Source: Adineta ricciae (lineage: Eukaryota > Rotifera > Eurotatoria > Adinetida > Adinetidae). Taken from it: DNA of 64,000 nucleotides. Positions 24,444 through 35,201 of this stretch are shown here, piece by piece; position 1 is the stretch's first letter; every line of letters starts with the position of its first letter. Where the stretch lies: the NCBI GenBank assembly GCA_905250025.1, contig CAJNOJ010000186.1, forward strand, positions 124,001 to 188,000, given 5' to 3'. Under the pieces are notes generated by a model. That model did no database searches. It had not been told where the DNA came from and worked only from the letters and a program-made list of their open reading frames with translations. A program made the translations under genes and the position numbers.

Positions 24444-25864
24444 ATCTTCGCTTTACTTTAGTTTAGTTTCAAATAAAAGCTTTCAAAAATCACCACAATG
24501 TAAAGGACACACCGTAGAAAATCTGATGTTCAAATCAAATCAATAGTAATAAAAATACAGTAGTACATCAAATATCAGAGTAAAAACTGCCAGCATGCGA
24601 CACAAGCGAAAGTCTGCTTATAAAAAAGTAAGGTATACCTAACAGCTGCTAACTGTTTCACGCGTAAGATACTGTGCAGTCGGGATTGTCTATATCGAAT
24701 TATGAATTAGAAGTCGCGTTAACAAGGATACCACGATGACGGTCTAGATAATTCGATGCACTCCAAGATATGAGTACTTGAGAAACAGTTAGACGAGACT
24801 TTAATCTGAAGCGTTTATCTATATTCCACCTCATCACGAGAAATAAGGAACCATAGAATAACTGCATTAACCTTCTGCTGTATTTTATACACAAAATGAA
24901 TATAAATAAACGACCACTCTATAGAATAGTTCGACATTCTTAAAATCATAGCAGTTGCACGAGAAGTATAGAAAACGATTGTGTTTCGTTAAAATAATTG
25001 TATTTAACCTACTTCAAATCATGGAAAAGAGAAATATGAAAGGTTAATGAAAACTGCTAGACGATAAAAATAACAAACTGAACGTGTTGTTTCAAACATG
25101 GATAGATTATATCAGTAAAAAGAACAGAATATGATCTACAAATTCCATAAGAATTAACGTCGATACTTATTCTGTCTTGAATCATGATTCTCAATCGTGG
25201 AGAATGTAATTGACAAATATTTTCTGACGTTATATGAATATCGACGAAGAAACAAGAAAACTACCTTTCAACCAAGATTTTAATCCAATAGGAAAGGGTG
25301 TATTTAATCAATAAAAATGGTATATAAATAAACACAGAACAAACTTCGTCGATTTTTTTATCCGTTAGTGATTTAGTTCATTGCAACGACCTAAGCGAAT
25401 TTTCTTGTGAGGAAAAGATGACCAAAGGTCTCTTTTTAAATACGCGCAATGTTTGCCCAAAGTTGAAAACAAAAATAACGAGTTTTCATTTTGCTCATAA
25501 ATACGTGTTTGCTTCTAAAGTACTGAAATTAGATTCGTGATTGAAGATAGTTCCAACGTCAACAACGAATTTATTATTTGTTCGAAAAGTTTTCAATTCA
25601 GTATGAACAAAAAAAGAAATATACTATACTGTAAAAGAAAAATAATTTCTCTTTCTCAAACGAATAAAAGTGTAAATAGTAGAGAAGACGAAGAATGCCA
25701 TAGGCATTTTATTTATTTTATTTGTCATCATTTTTAATAAGACTGTCCAATCACTTGAAATGTAACATTACTTCCCTTTTCTGCACAATTGCGTTGTTCG
25801 ATTCTTGAAATTGCAGTATAAAATCGCACACCCATTTTCGCTTCGTGTTCTCATTAGACATAAG
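24444..25864. other. intergenic, no gene seen
   Basis: AT-rich. 24517-24694 is deleted in haplotype B and replaced there by a short G-rich filler. A second small deletion in B lies near 24790-24860. No ORF with support. Confidence 0.6.
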
Positions 25865-26077
25865 ATGTCGCGTGATTCAGATTTCAAAGCAAACAACAGC
25901 TCGTCCATTCCCTCTCCTCCTGCCGAATGCAAAGTCTTAACTATCGTTAATCGTGTTCTTGATGCTGATGGTACAATCTTAAGTGTTGAATACGGAGAAG
26001 TTAGTTGTGAAGCATTGGCTCGAGATAAATTCAATTTTGCTTTCAAAAATTATTTCAATCGAAGCAAAACAAATTAA
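25865..26077 (+). CDS. small conserved protein of unknown function (70 aa), haplotype A
   Basis: Begins MSRDSDFKANN and ends FNRSKTN. Both haplotypes keep an ORF of identical length and start, although about a fifth of the N-terminal residues differ; the middle (PPAECKVLT, GEVSCEALARDK) is conserved. Hydrophilic, with no signal peptide or membrane segment. I do not recognise the family. It lies about 330 bases upstream of the RTA1-like gene on the same strand. Some chance it is a fortuitous ORF. Confidence 0.5.
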   Translation: MSRDSDFKANNSSSIPSPPAECKVLTIVNRVLDADGTILSVEYGEVSCEALARDKFNFAFKNYFNRSKTN

Positions 26078-26404
26078 TATTGGAAACTATTGTAATAATC
26101 TTGATTTTCTTTTCCTGTATATAGTCAAGCGTACCACCGATGATTTGCAAATAAAAAGAGAAAACATTTTCTATAGATCAAATTCGATATCATACGTCGA
26201 AAAACATACAGTCCGTTCGATTCTGCCTAGAACGAATTCCTTTTCTTTCTCTGATTCACTATCAAAATATATCTTCTACATTGTTGTTTCTTCATCGTCA
26301 TACTGTTGCCTTATCCATCTCAGATAAAGAATCCTAAAACAACTACGAGAATATGTGTCATTAGAATATCTTTTTTTTCCTTCAAACACCTTCAACACAT
26401 AAAA

Positions 26405-27202
26405 ATGAACGAATCTTTTGGATACCCATATCCAACTTACATTCCAAGTAAAACTACAAACGGTTGTGTTGCTGGTGTAGTCAGTATATCTTTGATCGCC
26501 TGGTTTATTCAATCATGTCAAACACGTTTTCAACCAACTCGTATATCTGTTCTCTTACTTGTTTCACATATGACCATTTTCATTGAACTTATTGTTCGTG
26601 CAACGGTGCCTGCAGAAAAACAGAACTCGCGAACGGTTTTCGCTATTACCAATATGCTTTTTGCCATTGGTCAACGTATGATTATCGTTGGAAATTTTGC
26701 ATTTGTTATGGAAATTCATCATAAAAAGTCACGTTTCATTCTTCTCAGTGCTATGCTGTGCGTTATCACATCGGGTGTGCTCATGGTACCAGCAAATATG
26801 TTAGCCTTCAAACCAGAAAACATCAGTACAAGTTACCTTTTCCGTGAATTGTCGGCTTCGGTTTTACTCATTGGCACAGTCGTTTTCTATCCTGTTTGGT
26901 ACTGGAGCCGAACAATCCATGACATGAACAGCAAAGCACTTGTTCTTATGTGTGTTTCAAGTATTATGTGTTTGACTGTTGGAATATTTAATCTTCTTCA
27001 ATCGTTACAAGAATTCTACACGACAATTAACCATCATGAAGGATGGTTCTTCGGCTTTCAAATGGTGCCTATTATATTTGCACATTTTACCTGGTCAGCT
27101 TGTCATCCAAAACGAAGTTTAACTACAAATTCTGGATATGAAAAAGAAACACAACGTGAAGGACTCGCGATAGGTGAACATTTTCCAGAGAATACGATCT
27201 AG
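26405..27202 (+). CDS. RTA1-like seven-pass membrane protein, haplotype A
   Basis: 265 residues. The start is at MNESFGYPYPTYIPS; the frame is open further upstream but no homologous start exists there. About seven hydrophobic helices. RTA1-like features are Y.PS...N at the extracellular start, E in TM2 followed by an R (IELIVRAT), and the terminal block HHEGWFFGFQMVPII...HP, which resembles the RTA1 E.FFY.FD..PM...HP signature. RTA1 proteins are best known in fungi, where they give resistance to lipid-active compounds and may move lipids. The C-terminal tail is short and charged. No introns are seen in the coding part. The tail faces the convergent FG-GAP gene 85 bases away. Confidence 0.6.
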   Translation: MNESFGYPYPTYIPSKTTNGCVAGVVSISLIAWFIQSCQTRFQPTRISVLLLVSHMTIFIELIVRATVPAEKQNSRTVFAITNMLFAIGQRMIIVGNFAFVMEIHHKKSRFILLSAMLCVITSGVLMVPANMLAFKPENISTSYLFRELSASVLLIGTVVFYPVWYWSRTIHDMNSKALVLMCVSSIMCLTVGIFNLLQSLQEFYTTINHHEGWFFGFQMVPIIFAHFTWSACHPKRSLTTNSGYEKETQREGLAIGEHFPENTI

Positions 27203-27286
27203 TGCGAAGAAGAGCAAGATATAGGACTTTATTTTTTGATGTTAATATCATTCAATTAAAATACATGTATTAGGTCTGTTTGAGAA

Positions 27287-28733
27287 TTAAATACATTCTG
27301 CTAGTAGAACAGCCAATTTATTATTTTGTCTATTGAGTATCGCTATGTCATCTAGACCATCTTCATTGAGATCGGAGATGATTATCGATTTTAATGTTTG
27401 ACCTTGTGATGAAAGGGACTTCACTGAACCAAATGTTCCATTACCAGTCCCGTAGTAGATTGTTATATTACCACCTTGATTACTAACAGCTAGATCAACG
27501 ATCGAATCTGCATTTAAATCATGTATAGCAATGTCAATTGGATTTACTATGGATGTTGTATACGTATACATTGCATTGAACGCACCCGAGCCATCGTTAA
27601 TGAAAACGTTGATTGAATTCGAATAAAAATTACCCACAACAACATCGAGTACTGCATCTCCATTGAAATCTCCTGCACGAACGAGATATGGAGTTGATCC
27701 AGTCGAATAAATAGACATATTACTTTGGAATGTTCCGTTACCCAAGCCAAATAGGATGTACAGCCGATTGTTGCCACGACTAGCTACAGCTAAATCCATC
27801 TTTCCATCATAATTGAAATCACCGCTGGCAACTGATGACGGTAATACCAGAGTTGTCATCGATAATCCAGGAAATTGAAATGTTCCGTTACCGTTGTTCA
27901 AAAACACAGTAATCTTGTCACTACCTGTATTTGTCACGACTAGATCAGATTTCGTATCATTGTTCAGATCGACATTGATGATTGAAGATGGTAAACTTCC
28001 ACCGCTTAAAAAAGTTGTAGGCGACGAAAACAATGAGCTGTTGCCATATCCAAAGAGAATAGAAATAGTATTAGATCCTTCGTTGCAATTCGCTAAGTCG
28101 ATATTTCCATCACTGTTAAAATCACCAGCAGTCAACCAGTAAGGATTACTACCGTTTGTAGGAAAAGTCAATACATTTGCATCGAACGATCCATCACCTA
28201 AGCCTACGAAAACTGACACACTTTGCGCGTCTGTGTTGGTCACCGCCAAATCGATATGGCCATCTTGATTGAAGTCGGAAAACACCATTGCTGTAGGACC
28301 TGCGTTAGTAACGAACAGAGATGGCGGTTGCTGAAAATCATATGTAGTGCATGCTAAAACAGCACACAGATATACGTCGTAAGAAGCAATGGTAGTAGTC
28401 ATTTTACTTACAACTCAATGTGTCATTATCCAGAGAAATCACATTTGTACTTTGGTTTGATGACATTCTTCGGAGCCAGGTTTGTTTTACGGATGCAGAA
28501 AAAAGTGAGCAAGTGTTATTATATCCGTAGTAGGTAACCGTACGGCATTGAGATGTACTCAAGCACTGACAAAGGCATTCATACTGCGAAGTGATGTTAA
28601 ACAATGCATTTAACACGACAGTTGTATTCGATGGTACCAATCGAGCATCTTTTATAATGATAATTTTTGTTGCTGATATAGATACACAGCAAGCAAGAAG
28701 AAAAAGGACTACTGGTTGCCAAAACATTCTCAC
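27287..28733 (-). CDS. secreted apple-like/FG-GAP propeller protein, haplotype A
   Basis: Two exons on the minus strand, 28733-28412 and 28353-27287, with a 58-bp GTAAGT-AG intron in phase 1; 462 residues. Residues 1-22 are a signal peptide (MRMFWQPVVLFLLACCVSIS). Residues about 25-107 hold an apple/PAN-like Cys pattern (YECLCQCLSTSQCRTVTYYGYNNTC). The second exon starts SCTTYDFQQPP and carries seven FG-GAP repeats (DFNQDGHID, DFNSDGNID, DLNNDTKSD and so on). No membrane anchor follows, so it should be secreted. It is convergent with the RTA1-like gene. Exon lengths and intron match haplotype B except for one codon in exon 1. Confidence 0.85.
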
Positions 28734-29228
28734 TCTTAATCAGAACTCTCAAGTTATGTTCCTGAAAAAACTGCAAAAGGCACACTAAGAAGAAATAATT
28801 TCCGTATCTGTAATGGAATAATAAAAAATTTAACAAACCAAGAGAAAGACACGGAACACAATCAAGAGCCTACTATTTGTTCTTGTCGATTTTACTCAAA
28901 TAAGAAAAAAAAAGTACTGACTCGATCGATCGCATTCAGAGCACATCCCTTGTTGATATAGTCTTCAGACTTGCTGTTTGACAACTAACGTGCAAGAAAA
29001 GTGCATCATCGACTATTTTTATGAACATAATAATAGTGTTGAATTGTTCTAGTTAATCGTTTCAGACTAATAAAAGTCCTTGAGCAACTTTTATGTTTTG
29101 ATTTTAAAGAGGAAATTACAGACTCTTCAAATATTACTATCTTCCAGAGAAACCACGCCAGACATTGATTACATTTTATTCAAGACTGATATATACTTAA
29201 GAAAAAGAGAAGAATAGATATAGATACA
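28734..29228. other. intergenic between two minus-strand genes
   Basis: Upstream region of the apple/FG-GAP gene and 3' flank of the DUF4326 gene. AT-rich, with no ORF of note. Confidence 0.6.
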
Positions 29229-29678
29229 TTATTCTGAGATTTTTTTCGCCGATTGTTGAATCTCTCGTTTGAATAGTTCACAAAGAATGTCACCATGGCA
29301 TGGTTTCGGTTTACACCAACAACCTAATCGTTTTCCCTCGAGCTCATGAAGATCATTGAGAAGATTATTTTCATTCGATTCGATATGTTTTCTAAATTTT
29401 TCTAATGCACCATCTCGCCCATATTGTTTGACAGAAAATGGATTGTGCCATTTACTTTGCGGAAGATTCCAGCCTCCCATGTTACAAGCACGTGCAATAT
29501 AGACATCGCAATCTTGCACAACTTTGCCTTTCGCACGACGTAAATGAACAACAGTTGGTGGAACGGGAAGTACTGGTTGAGTTTCGTCAGTTGGCTTATC
29601 TAGTTTGATGAATTTCGAGCGAATATCGGTTTGACTATATTCAGTTTGTTTACGTTTGTTGCCGTTCGTTGACGCCAT
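29229..29678 (-). CDS. DUF4326 protein, haplotype A
   Basis: 149 residues from MASTNGNKRKQTEY. A longer upstream frame exists, but this ATG gives a basic, nuclear-type N terminus (KRK). DUF4326 hallmarks: DVYIARACNMGGWNL, SKWHNPF, GRDGALEKFRKHI, then the C-terminal GKRLGCWCKPKPCHGD..CELF. The Cys and His residues of that last block suggest a metal site or a nucleotide-processing pocket. The domain is widespread in bacteria, phages and scattered eukaryotes; its activity is not settled. It is divergent from the S9 peptidase gene, with 304 bases between the start codons that could act as a shared promoter. Confidence 0.85.
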   Translation of the reverse strand: MASTNGNKRKQTEYSQTDIRSKFIKLDKPTDETQPVLPVPPTVVHLRRAKGKVVQDCDVYIARACNMGGWNLPQSKWHNPFSVKQYGRDGALEKFRKHIESNENNLLNDLHELEGKRLGCWCKPKPCHGDILCELFKREIQQSAKKISE

Positions 29679-29982
29679 GTTACACAGAAATGAAGAAAAG
29701 AGGGAGAGAGAGAGCGTATGATGAGTCATATTTTGTAATTTCATAAGATGACGACATGTTATGCTATTCTTTTTTCTAAACATTTGATATACAGCAGAAC
29801 AGTATCATTTGTAAAAGGTTAACACAAAATAAATCCATTCGATATATATCAGTCCTTCCGAGGACATCTCGATAATCTTATTTAAATATTAAAATATATC
29901 CGTTTGTTTGATATTTTCTTGTATAAAAACCCACAATACCGAAGAAAATTGTATCTGGATATAACTGTAGAAATAAGATTCG

Positions 29983-32019
29983 ATGATTTTGATTATCTCT
30001 TTGTCGATCATCTTCTGTGTAGGTCAATCATTGCAGACGAAATCGAACTTGACATTGGATGATTTTTTCAATAACACCGAGTTTGCATCATTGAGTTTTT
30101 CTCCAACTGGTCAGCATCTTCTCTACCAAACAATGCGTCCAGCATGGAACTCGAATGCGTACGAGTACACGCTTTGGGTCTATAACATCGATTCGTACAA
30201 GAAAACGTCTATTATATCTACACTTGGCTATTTTCTCAGTCCAAGATGGTCACCAAGTGGAAATACCATTGCATTTATTCATACTGAATATCTCCTTTCG
30301 AATTCCACGGATGATCATCAACGTTTATCGGAGAAGAGTTACTACATCTATTTCTATTCCGTTTTAACTGAAGAATTACATACCGTCGAAAATACACTCG
30401 AAAAACCATCGACGTTCGCTTGGTCTGATCAAGATTCGTCTCTTTTTTTAGTCACATCCACATCGAGATTTGTAAACAATGATGAAGACATTCTTCCATA
30501 TCGAGAACGGATCAATAATCATATCAGTACAATACATCGACTAGATTTCGATTGGACGAATGATCGACCATCATTACGCCAATTCACGCCGATCATCACC
30601 ATTCCATTACGTCTCAGCGATTTTCTGTATGTTCCGCTAGAACAAAAGCTGATTTTTTTATCTACATCACCGTTGATCGATGATTTGAATAGCTTTGAAA
30701 TCTATTCCATCGACCTACGAAATCAGTCGTTATTGACACGATTAACGCATAATCAAGGCTTTGAAATAGGATTGCAACTATCACCGAGTGGAAACCATCT
30801 TCTGTTTCGAAATTATACACGCCGATCAAGTCGAACGATATTCCACGATACACAACGTCGATTGTACTCGTTAGATTTGGCCAACGGACACACCGAACGT
30901 TATGGTAGTGATTTTCTTGGCAATATCGTTGGATATGTACCGAAATCGGATGGTGGTGTTTACTTTCTTGGGCAGCACAAAACGAATGTTGGAATCTATA
31001 CCCAACAGTCATTAGAAGACACAACGGTGCATCATCTAGGCTGGGAGGGTACTTATGAGCATATTTCATCATCCATAAATCGACCACAGGCGATTGCATT
31101 CGCTTATTCGTCATTTGATCGGCCTAAGGAAATTTACTACGTTGACGATATTAAACAACTGCAATTTGCCAAAGCAATTACAAATGAAAATCAACATCTT
31201 ACTGAAAGAATCATTCCGAAAGCAACAGTCTATCAGTGGAAAGACGAGGTAAGTAACGAAACTATCGAAGGTATTCTTCATTATCCACCGGGGAAAGATC
31301 AAGAAGATAATCTTCCACTTTTCGTTCTCATGCACGGTGGCCCTTATGATGCAAGCGTCAATTCATTCTTCGCTGGATGGTACACTTGGGCTCCATTAGC
31401 TGCTGCACATGGTTGGCTGGTTCTCGAACCGAATTTTCGTGGATCGTCAGGATACGGTGATGAATTTCTCGATGAAATCCGTCGTCAACCGCTAACGCGT
31501 TCAACACGAGATATCATTTCAGGCGTCGATCAATTAATCAAAGATGGAATAGTTGATTCGAACAGATTGACCATTGGTGGTTACAGTTACGGCGGCTTTT
31601 TAACGAACTGGATCATTACACAAACCGATCGATTCAATGCTGCACTTTCCGGTTCGGGCTCAATCGACCATACTTCATCTTGGGGTACAATGGATTTACC
31701 TGTGCTTTTCCATCATCTATTTGGCGGATATCCTTGGGATGAATCCCATATCTATCAAACACAATCGCCGATCTTTCAATTAGATCGAATACGTACACCA
31801 ACGCTGATCGTCACTGGTGAAAAAGACATTCGAGTCGATCCGGCACAGTCGTATATGTTAGAGCGTAGTTTACATTACCTCGGTGTACCTGTCAATTTGA
31901 TTGTCTTTCCTGGTGAAGGCCATGAATTGAGTGTTAATCCGTGGCATGGTAAAATCAAAGTTCGAGAAGAATTGAAATGGCTACAGAAATATGGACATCG
32001 AACAGCTAAGTTTTATTGA
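29983..32019 (+). CDS. secreted S9 family serine peptidase (DPP/acylaminoacyl-peptidase-like), haplotype A
   Basis: 678 residues in one exon. Residues 1-18 form a signal peptide. Residues about 25-400 show WD-like propeller strands (SFSPTGQHLLYQT, SPRWSPSGNTIAFI) that gate the active site in S9 enzymes. Residues about 420-678 form the alpha/beta hydrolase: HGGPYD oxyanion strand, nucleophile Ser535 in GGYSYGGF, Asp615 in GEKDIRV, His647 in GEGHEL. All three catalytic residues are present, so it should be active on peptides outside the cell or in the gut. There is no ER retrieval signal. It is convergent with the four-pass membrane gene 48 bases downstream. Only the last 110 codons exist in haplotype B because of a gap. 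Confidence 0.9.
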   Translation: MILIISLSIIFCVGQSLQTKSNLTLDDFFNNTEFASLSFSPTGQHLLYQTMRPAWNSNAYEYTLWVYNIDSYKKTSIISTLGYFLSPRWSPSGNTIAFIHTEYLLSNSTDDHQRLSEKSYYIYFYSVLTEELHTVENTLEKPSTFAWSDQDSSLFLVTSTSRFVNNDEDILPYRERINNHISTIHRLDFDWTNDRPSLRQFTPIITIPLRLSDFLYVPLEQKLIFLSTSPLIDDLNSFEIYSIDLRNQSLLTRLTHNQGFEIGLQLSPSGNHLLFRNYTRRSSRTIFHDTQRRLYSLDLANGHTERYGSDFLGNIVGYVPKSDGGVYFLGQHKTNVGIYTQQSLEDTTVHHLGWEGTYEHISSSINRPQAIAFAYSSFDRPKEIYYVDDIKQLQFAKAITNENQHLTERIIPKATVYQWKDEVSNETIEGILHYPPGKDQEDNLPLFVLMHGGPYDASVNSFFAGWYTWAPLAAAHGWLVLEPNFRGSSGYGDEFLDEIRRQPLTRSTRDIISGVDQLIKDGIVDSNRLTIGGYSYGGFLTNWIITQTDRFNAALSGSGSIDHTSSWGTMDLPVLFHHLFGGYPWDESHIYQTQSPIFQLDRIRTPTLIVTGEKDIRVDPAQSYMLERSLHYLGVPVNLIVFPGEGHELSVNPWHGKIKVREELKWLQKYGHRTAKFY

Positions 32020-32067
32020 GTAAATAAAAAAACCAAAGTAGAAAAGGGAATCAATGTTCGTTCATGT

Positions 32068-32577
32068 TCATGCTTGTTTCTTTTTCAAATTATGAACTCG
32101 TTTTTCTGCCAAGATCTGCAATATCAACAATACGATTAGCAATCCTCCGATGATCGCATGATTGTCAGCGATTTCTCGTAGATATTTCTCTTTTGTTTTA
32201 TCGTTTGCTTGAAGATCAACCGAAATTGATTCAATCGACTTTTGAATTTTAAGGATGAAAATAGCGACAACTCCAAGAAACACTGGTACACTCAATGTAT
32301 CATAAATTGTTCGTACTATATTTCGAAGCATAATCAAAGCACCGATTAGTATCGGAGCGAGTGTCGTCAAGGAGGTGTACCACGGTTGACGAAACGCGTT
32401 TTGATAATACGAGGTACATGTTTGCAATTGTTCGGACGAAAGAGACGTGGACACGAATAAATAATGATCACAGAACATATCGATTGCCAAAAGACCTGCA
32501 ATGAACAGGATGAGAAATGGAATGGAAAGAGACTACATACCCAGGACAAATGAAATGATACATGGTGCTAAACCCAT
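32068..32577 (-). CDS. four-pass membrane protein with KKxx end, haplotype A
   Basis: Two exons, 32577-32541 and 32495-32068, with a 45-bp GTATGT-CAG intron in phase 1; 154 residues starting MGLAPCIISFVLG. Helices lie at about residues 5-25, 54-72, 81-97 and 127-145, with a charged loop (KTKEKYLREIADNH) before the last one. The C terminus is LKKKQA, with Lys at -3 and -4, a KKxx ER retrieval motif. I do not recognise the family. An ER-resident small membrane protein is the best inference. Both haplotypes keep the same exon lengths. Confidence 0.75.
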
Positions 32578-32836
32578 TTTAACCGCCAACGAAACTGCAC
32601 AGGTATGGTATGAAAGGTTTTATTTCTTATCACGAAGTAGACTACTTTTTCATTTGAATGAACTTTGACCAATGAAGAGAATATGTGAATTTTTCTATAA
32701 ATCGTGAAGCTATTTTCAAAGAAAAGTATTCCTTTGGAGAAGAATCAATATTATGGCAGAAATATATTCTCATGAAAAGAAAACGAACGTGTACAGCTTT
32801 TCAGATGTCACTAGTCTTCAACTCATAGATGTAAGT

Positions 32837-34333
32837 TTAACTCTTGAAAAGTGTGCATATGTCATTAGCGTTCAATTCTCGACTGTAAATACGAAAGTCA
32901 TCCATATCACCGATGTTAGGCGCTATCGAACTGACTGAACCAGGGTTACAAATGTCAGTACCATCCCAGCTATTTCGTATTGTCACATAAGTGGACATTG
33001 AACTTACGGTATATGAAGTCGCGAATCAAGTAGTCGATGAAAACAGAGCATTGTTTACGTACAACCGCAGGCTATTTTCTGGGTCCCATATTTCAACAAC
33101 ATGATTCCAAGCTGGTACCATTGGTATAGGTGGACCTATGACAGATCGAATAACGCCATTGAACATTTGAACAATAACCTAGCCGTTGGTATCGACACCT
33201 ACGAAAAGTATGCATCAGTCAGGACCAGTGGACAAACCAGAAATATGAACTAATGTTCCGGATAGTGATCGTGTTCGTATTCAAAACGGGATAGAAAATG
33301 ACCGGTTGCTAATACTGAGAGTGGTCATATCCGCTATTTGAAAATATGATGAAGATGCACTGCTGAATGAAACTGCGCTCCCCGGACGACCGGCGGATGT
33401 GAAGAAAATCTATTGAACAGTACCTGGCAGTGAATTAGGTCCTGGATCAACGGATGACATGCCAGAATCGAAAGTAAAATATGTGAATAATGTAGCTTTT
33501 TGTAGAATTTTGCAGCTTGATTTTGCTCGATCATTCATGATTAGTTGATCTATACCTCCTTCGAACGACAGAAGTGACTTAGTTTGTAACATAGACAAGC
33601 AAATCTGATTTGAAAACGGATGTCTCCGCTCATAGGACCAAGTGCGCGTATATCACCGGTCGTGATGCTATCGAGAGCACTTTTGAAGGGTGTTCCTGCT
33701 GTGTACGTAGCATCCAATTTCTCATTGATATAGGCATTTCGTGACAATGAAGCAGCGTCGAAAACAAACGCAACATATATCCATTTGTTTATTGATAGAA
33801 ATGCGCTGCCAACACAATCATCATTGAAGAATGTAAAATAAAGATTATGATTTCCACCACTGCCACAAACAACTATATATAAACATTCATAGGTCGTAAC
33901 ACTTGCACAAAGACCAATAATGATATGGTCTTGAACAGTAGGCAAAACTGTCGTGTAAATTCATGTGCTAATAGTAAAATTTGTGCCATAATGGTTATTG
34001 AGGTGCCTTTAAAGACAATTTTTTTTATCTATTTTCTAACGAAAAAGCACGGATTTACTTGGTATTGTGGCGGAGTTTGTCGTTGCTATTAGGGATTTCA
34101 GCAACAGACCGACAAGTAATATATCGAGTAGTGCACCAACGATGAACGCAATAGGTACAGCACCAATTAGACATGTATAGGAAAGTACATCGTTTTCTGT
34201 AAGGAATACCAATAGATATGAACGACAATCAAATAAGATTAGATTGAAATCTTCGTGTTTTCTTTTTCCCCGTCTACTCTAAGATATCACAAATAACACC
34301 CAGAGATTCAAGCCGGTCTGTTTGTCCATCGAC
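32837..34333 (-). pseudogene. decayed LamG-domain surface receptor, haplotype A
   Basis: Minus-strand relic of a bdelloid type II receptor with concanavalin-like LamG domains. From high to low coordinates: DGQTDRLESL cytoplasmic motif (about 34330), degraded membrane segment, part of LamG 1 (NKWIYVAFVFDAASLS near 33780), then LamG 2 in mixed frames (FTYFTFDSGM near 33480; WDPENSLRLYVNNALF near 33080; the end motif FRIYSRELNANDICTLF to 32837). Several stops and frame changes. Relative to haplotype B, about 245 bases covering the start of LamG 1 are missing at about 33989. Confidence 0.65.
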
Positions 34334-35201
34334 AGTCTACTCTGATCGTGAAAATATCGTTCGAGTGAATAAAATTGTTTACCTCAATTCGACTGGAATT
34401 ATGGAATACTACTGAACTGTATGAGACACCGTCCTACAATGCAGATGCTCATTTTCGTAAAAGTGTTAAACAATGACATACGTCGAGTGGAATGGTATCA
34501 CGCAAAGGTTATCCCTTGTTTATCCACACATTCTTGCGTGTCTACATTGTATCAGATCATTGCTAGTCTTTTTTCAAGGATTTCTCACTTGATCTTGTGT
34601 GCTAACGGAATGGATTTGATCATGTTCACGATAATGAGTCTGTAGAAGAAGTTCGGTGAAAACGAAAAACATAAAAGTTACGCCTCCTCCTAATAAGTTT
34701 ACATCTCGTACTGGTCGAACACTCGTATGAATAATATTTTTCTTCAATTTGACCCTTTTAGTTACTTGGTGCCCACACTGAATGTACACAAAATAGGAAA
34801 GCTGATTTATAGATAGAAAATTTTTCCTACATATTTTCCATCGGATTCCGACGCAATGACGTTCAACTAACGTGTACCATCATCGTTGAGTTGTGTCGTC
34901 TTAATGTCACCGCTGATTTACACGCGTATATATAGGTCGTTATTTTTAGGTTTTCTATATAATTTCATTGAGTTCTTAATCATTAAGGAAGACGTTGGGA
35001 TGTTATTTGACAATGAAATACTTATCGAGATCGTTATCGATCGACAATTTTTATGTTGGAAAATTTATTTTTCGCTTGGAAAAAGTTACTTTTTTTTATT
35101 CGCTTCTGTAATCTGTGATTCACGGCCCTCGCACTGTAGGCTGCAATGGGTTTTTTCCTTGGTTTGGCGAGAGCTTCTGTAATATATATACCGTAAAAAC
35201 C
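34334..35201. other. intergenic, no supported gene
   Basis: Divergent promoter region between the LamG relic and the UAS/F-box gene. Plus-strand ORFs here (34421-34645, 34886-35182) do not keep frame or length in haplotype B. Confidence 0.6.

Noticed and set aside
25983-26327. Plus-strand ORF overlapping the 70-residue ORF
   Set aside because: Out-of-frame shadow running into low-complexity sequence, without family resemblance.
32753-32938. Small plus-strand ORF whose B counterpart (53989-54168) differs by an in-frame 6-base indel
   Set aside because: It lies partly antisense to the end of the LamG relic (FRIYSRELNANDICTLF), whose residual conservation explains the similarity; no family or signal.
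34886-35182. Plus-strand ORF with hydrophobic segments, partly matching 56219-56569
   Set aside because: Length and frame differ between haplotypes; it lies in the promoter region of the UAS/F-box gene.
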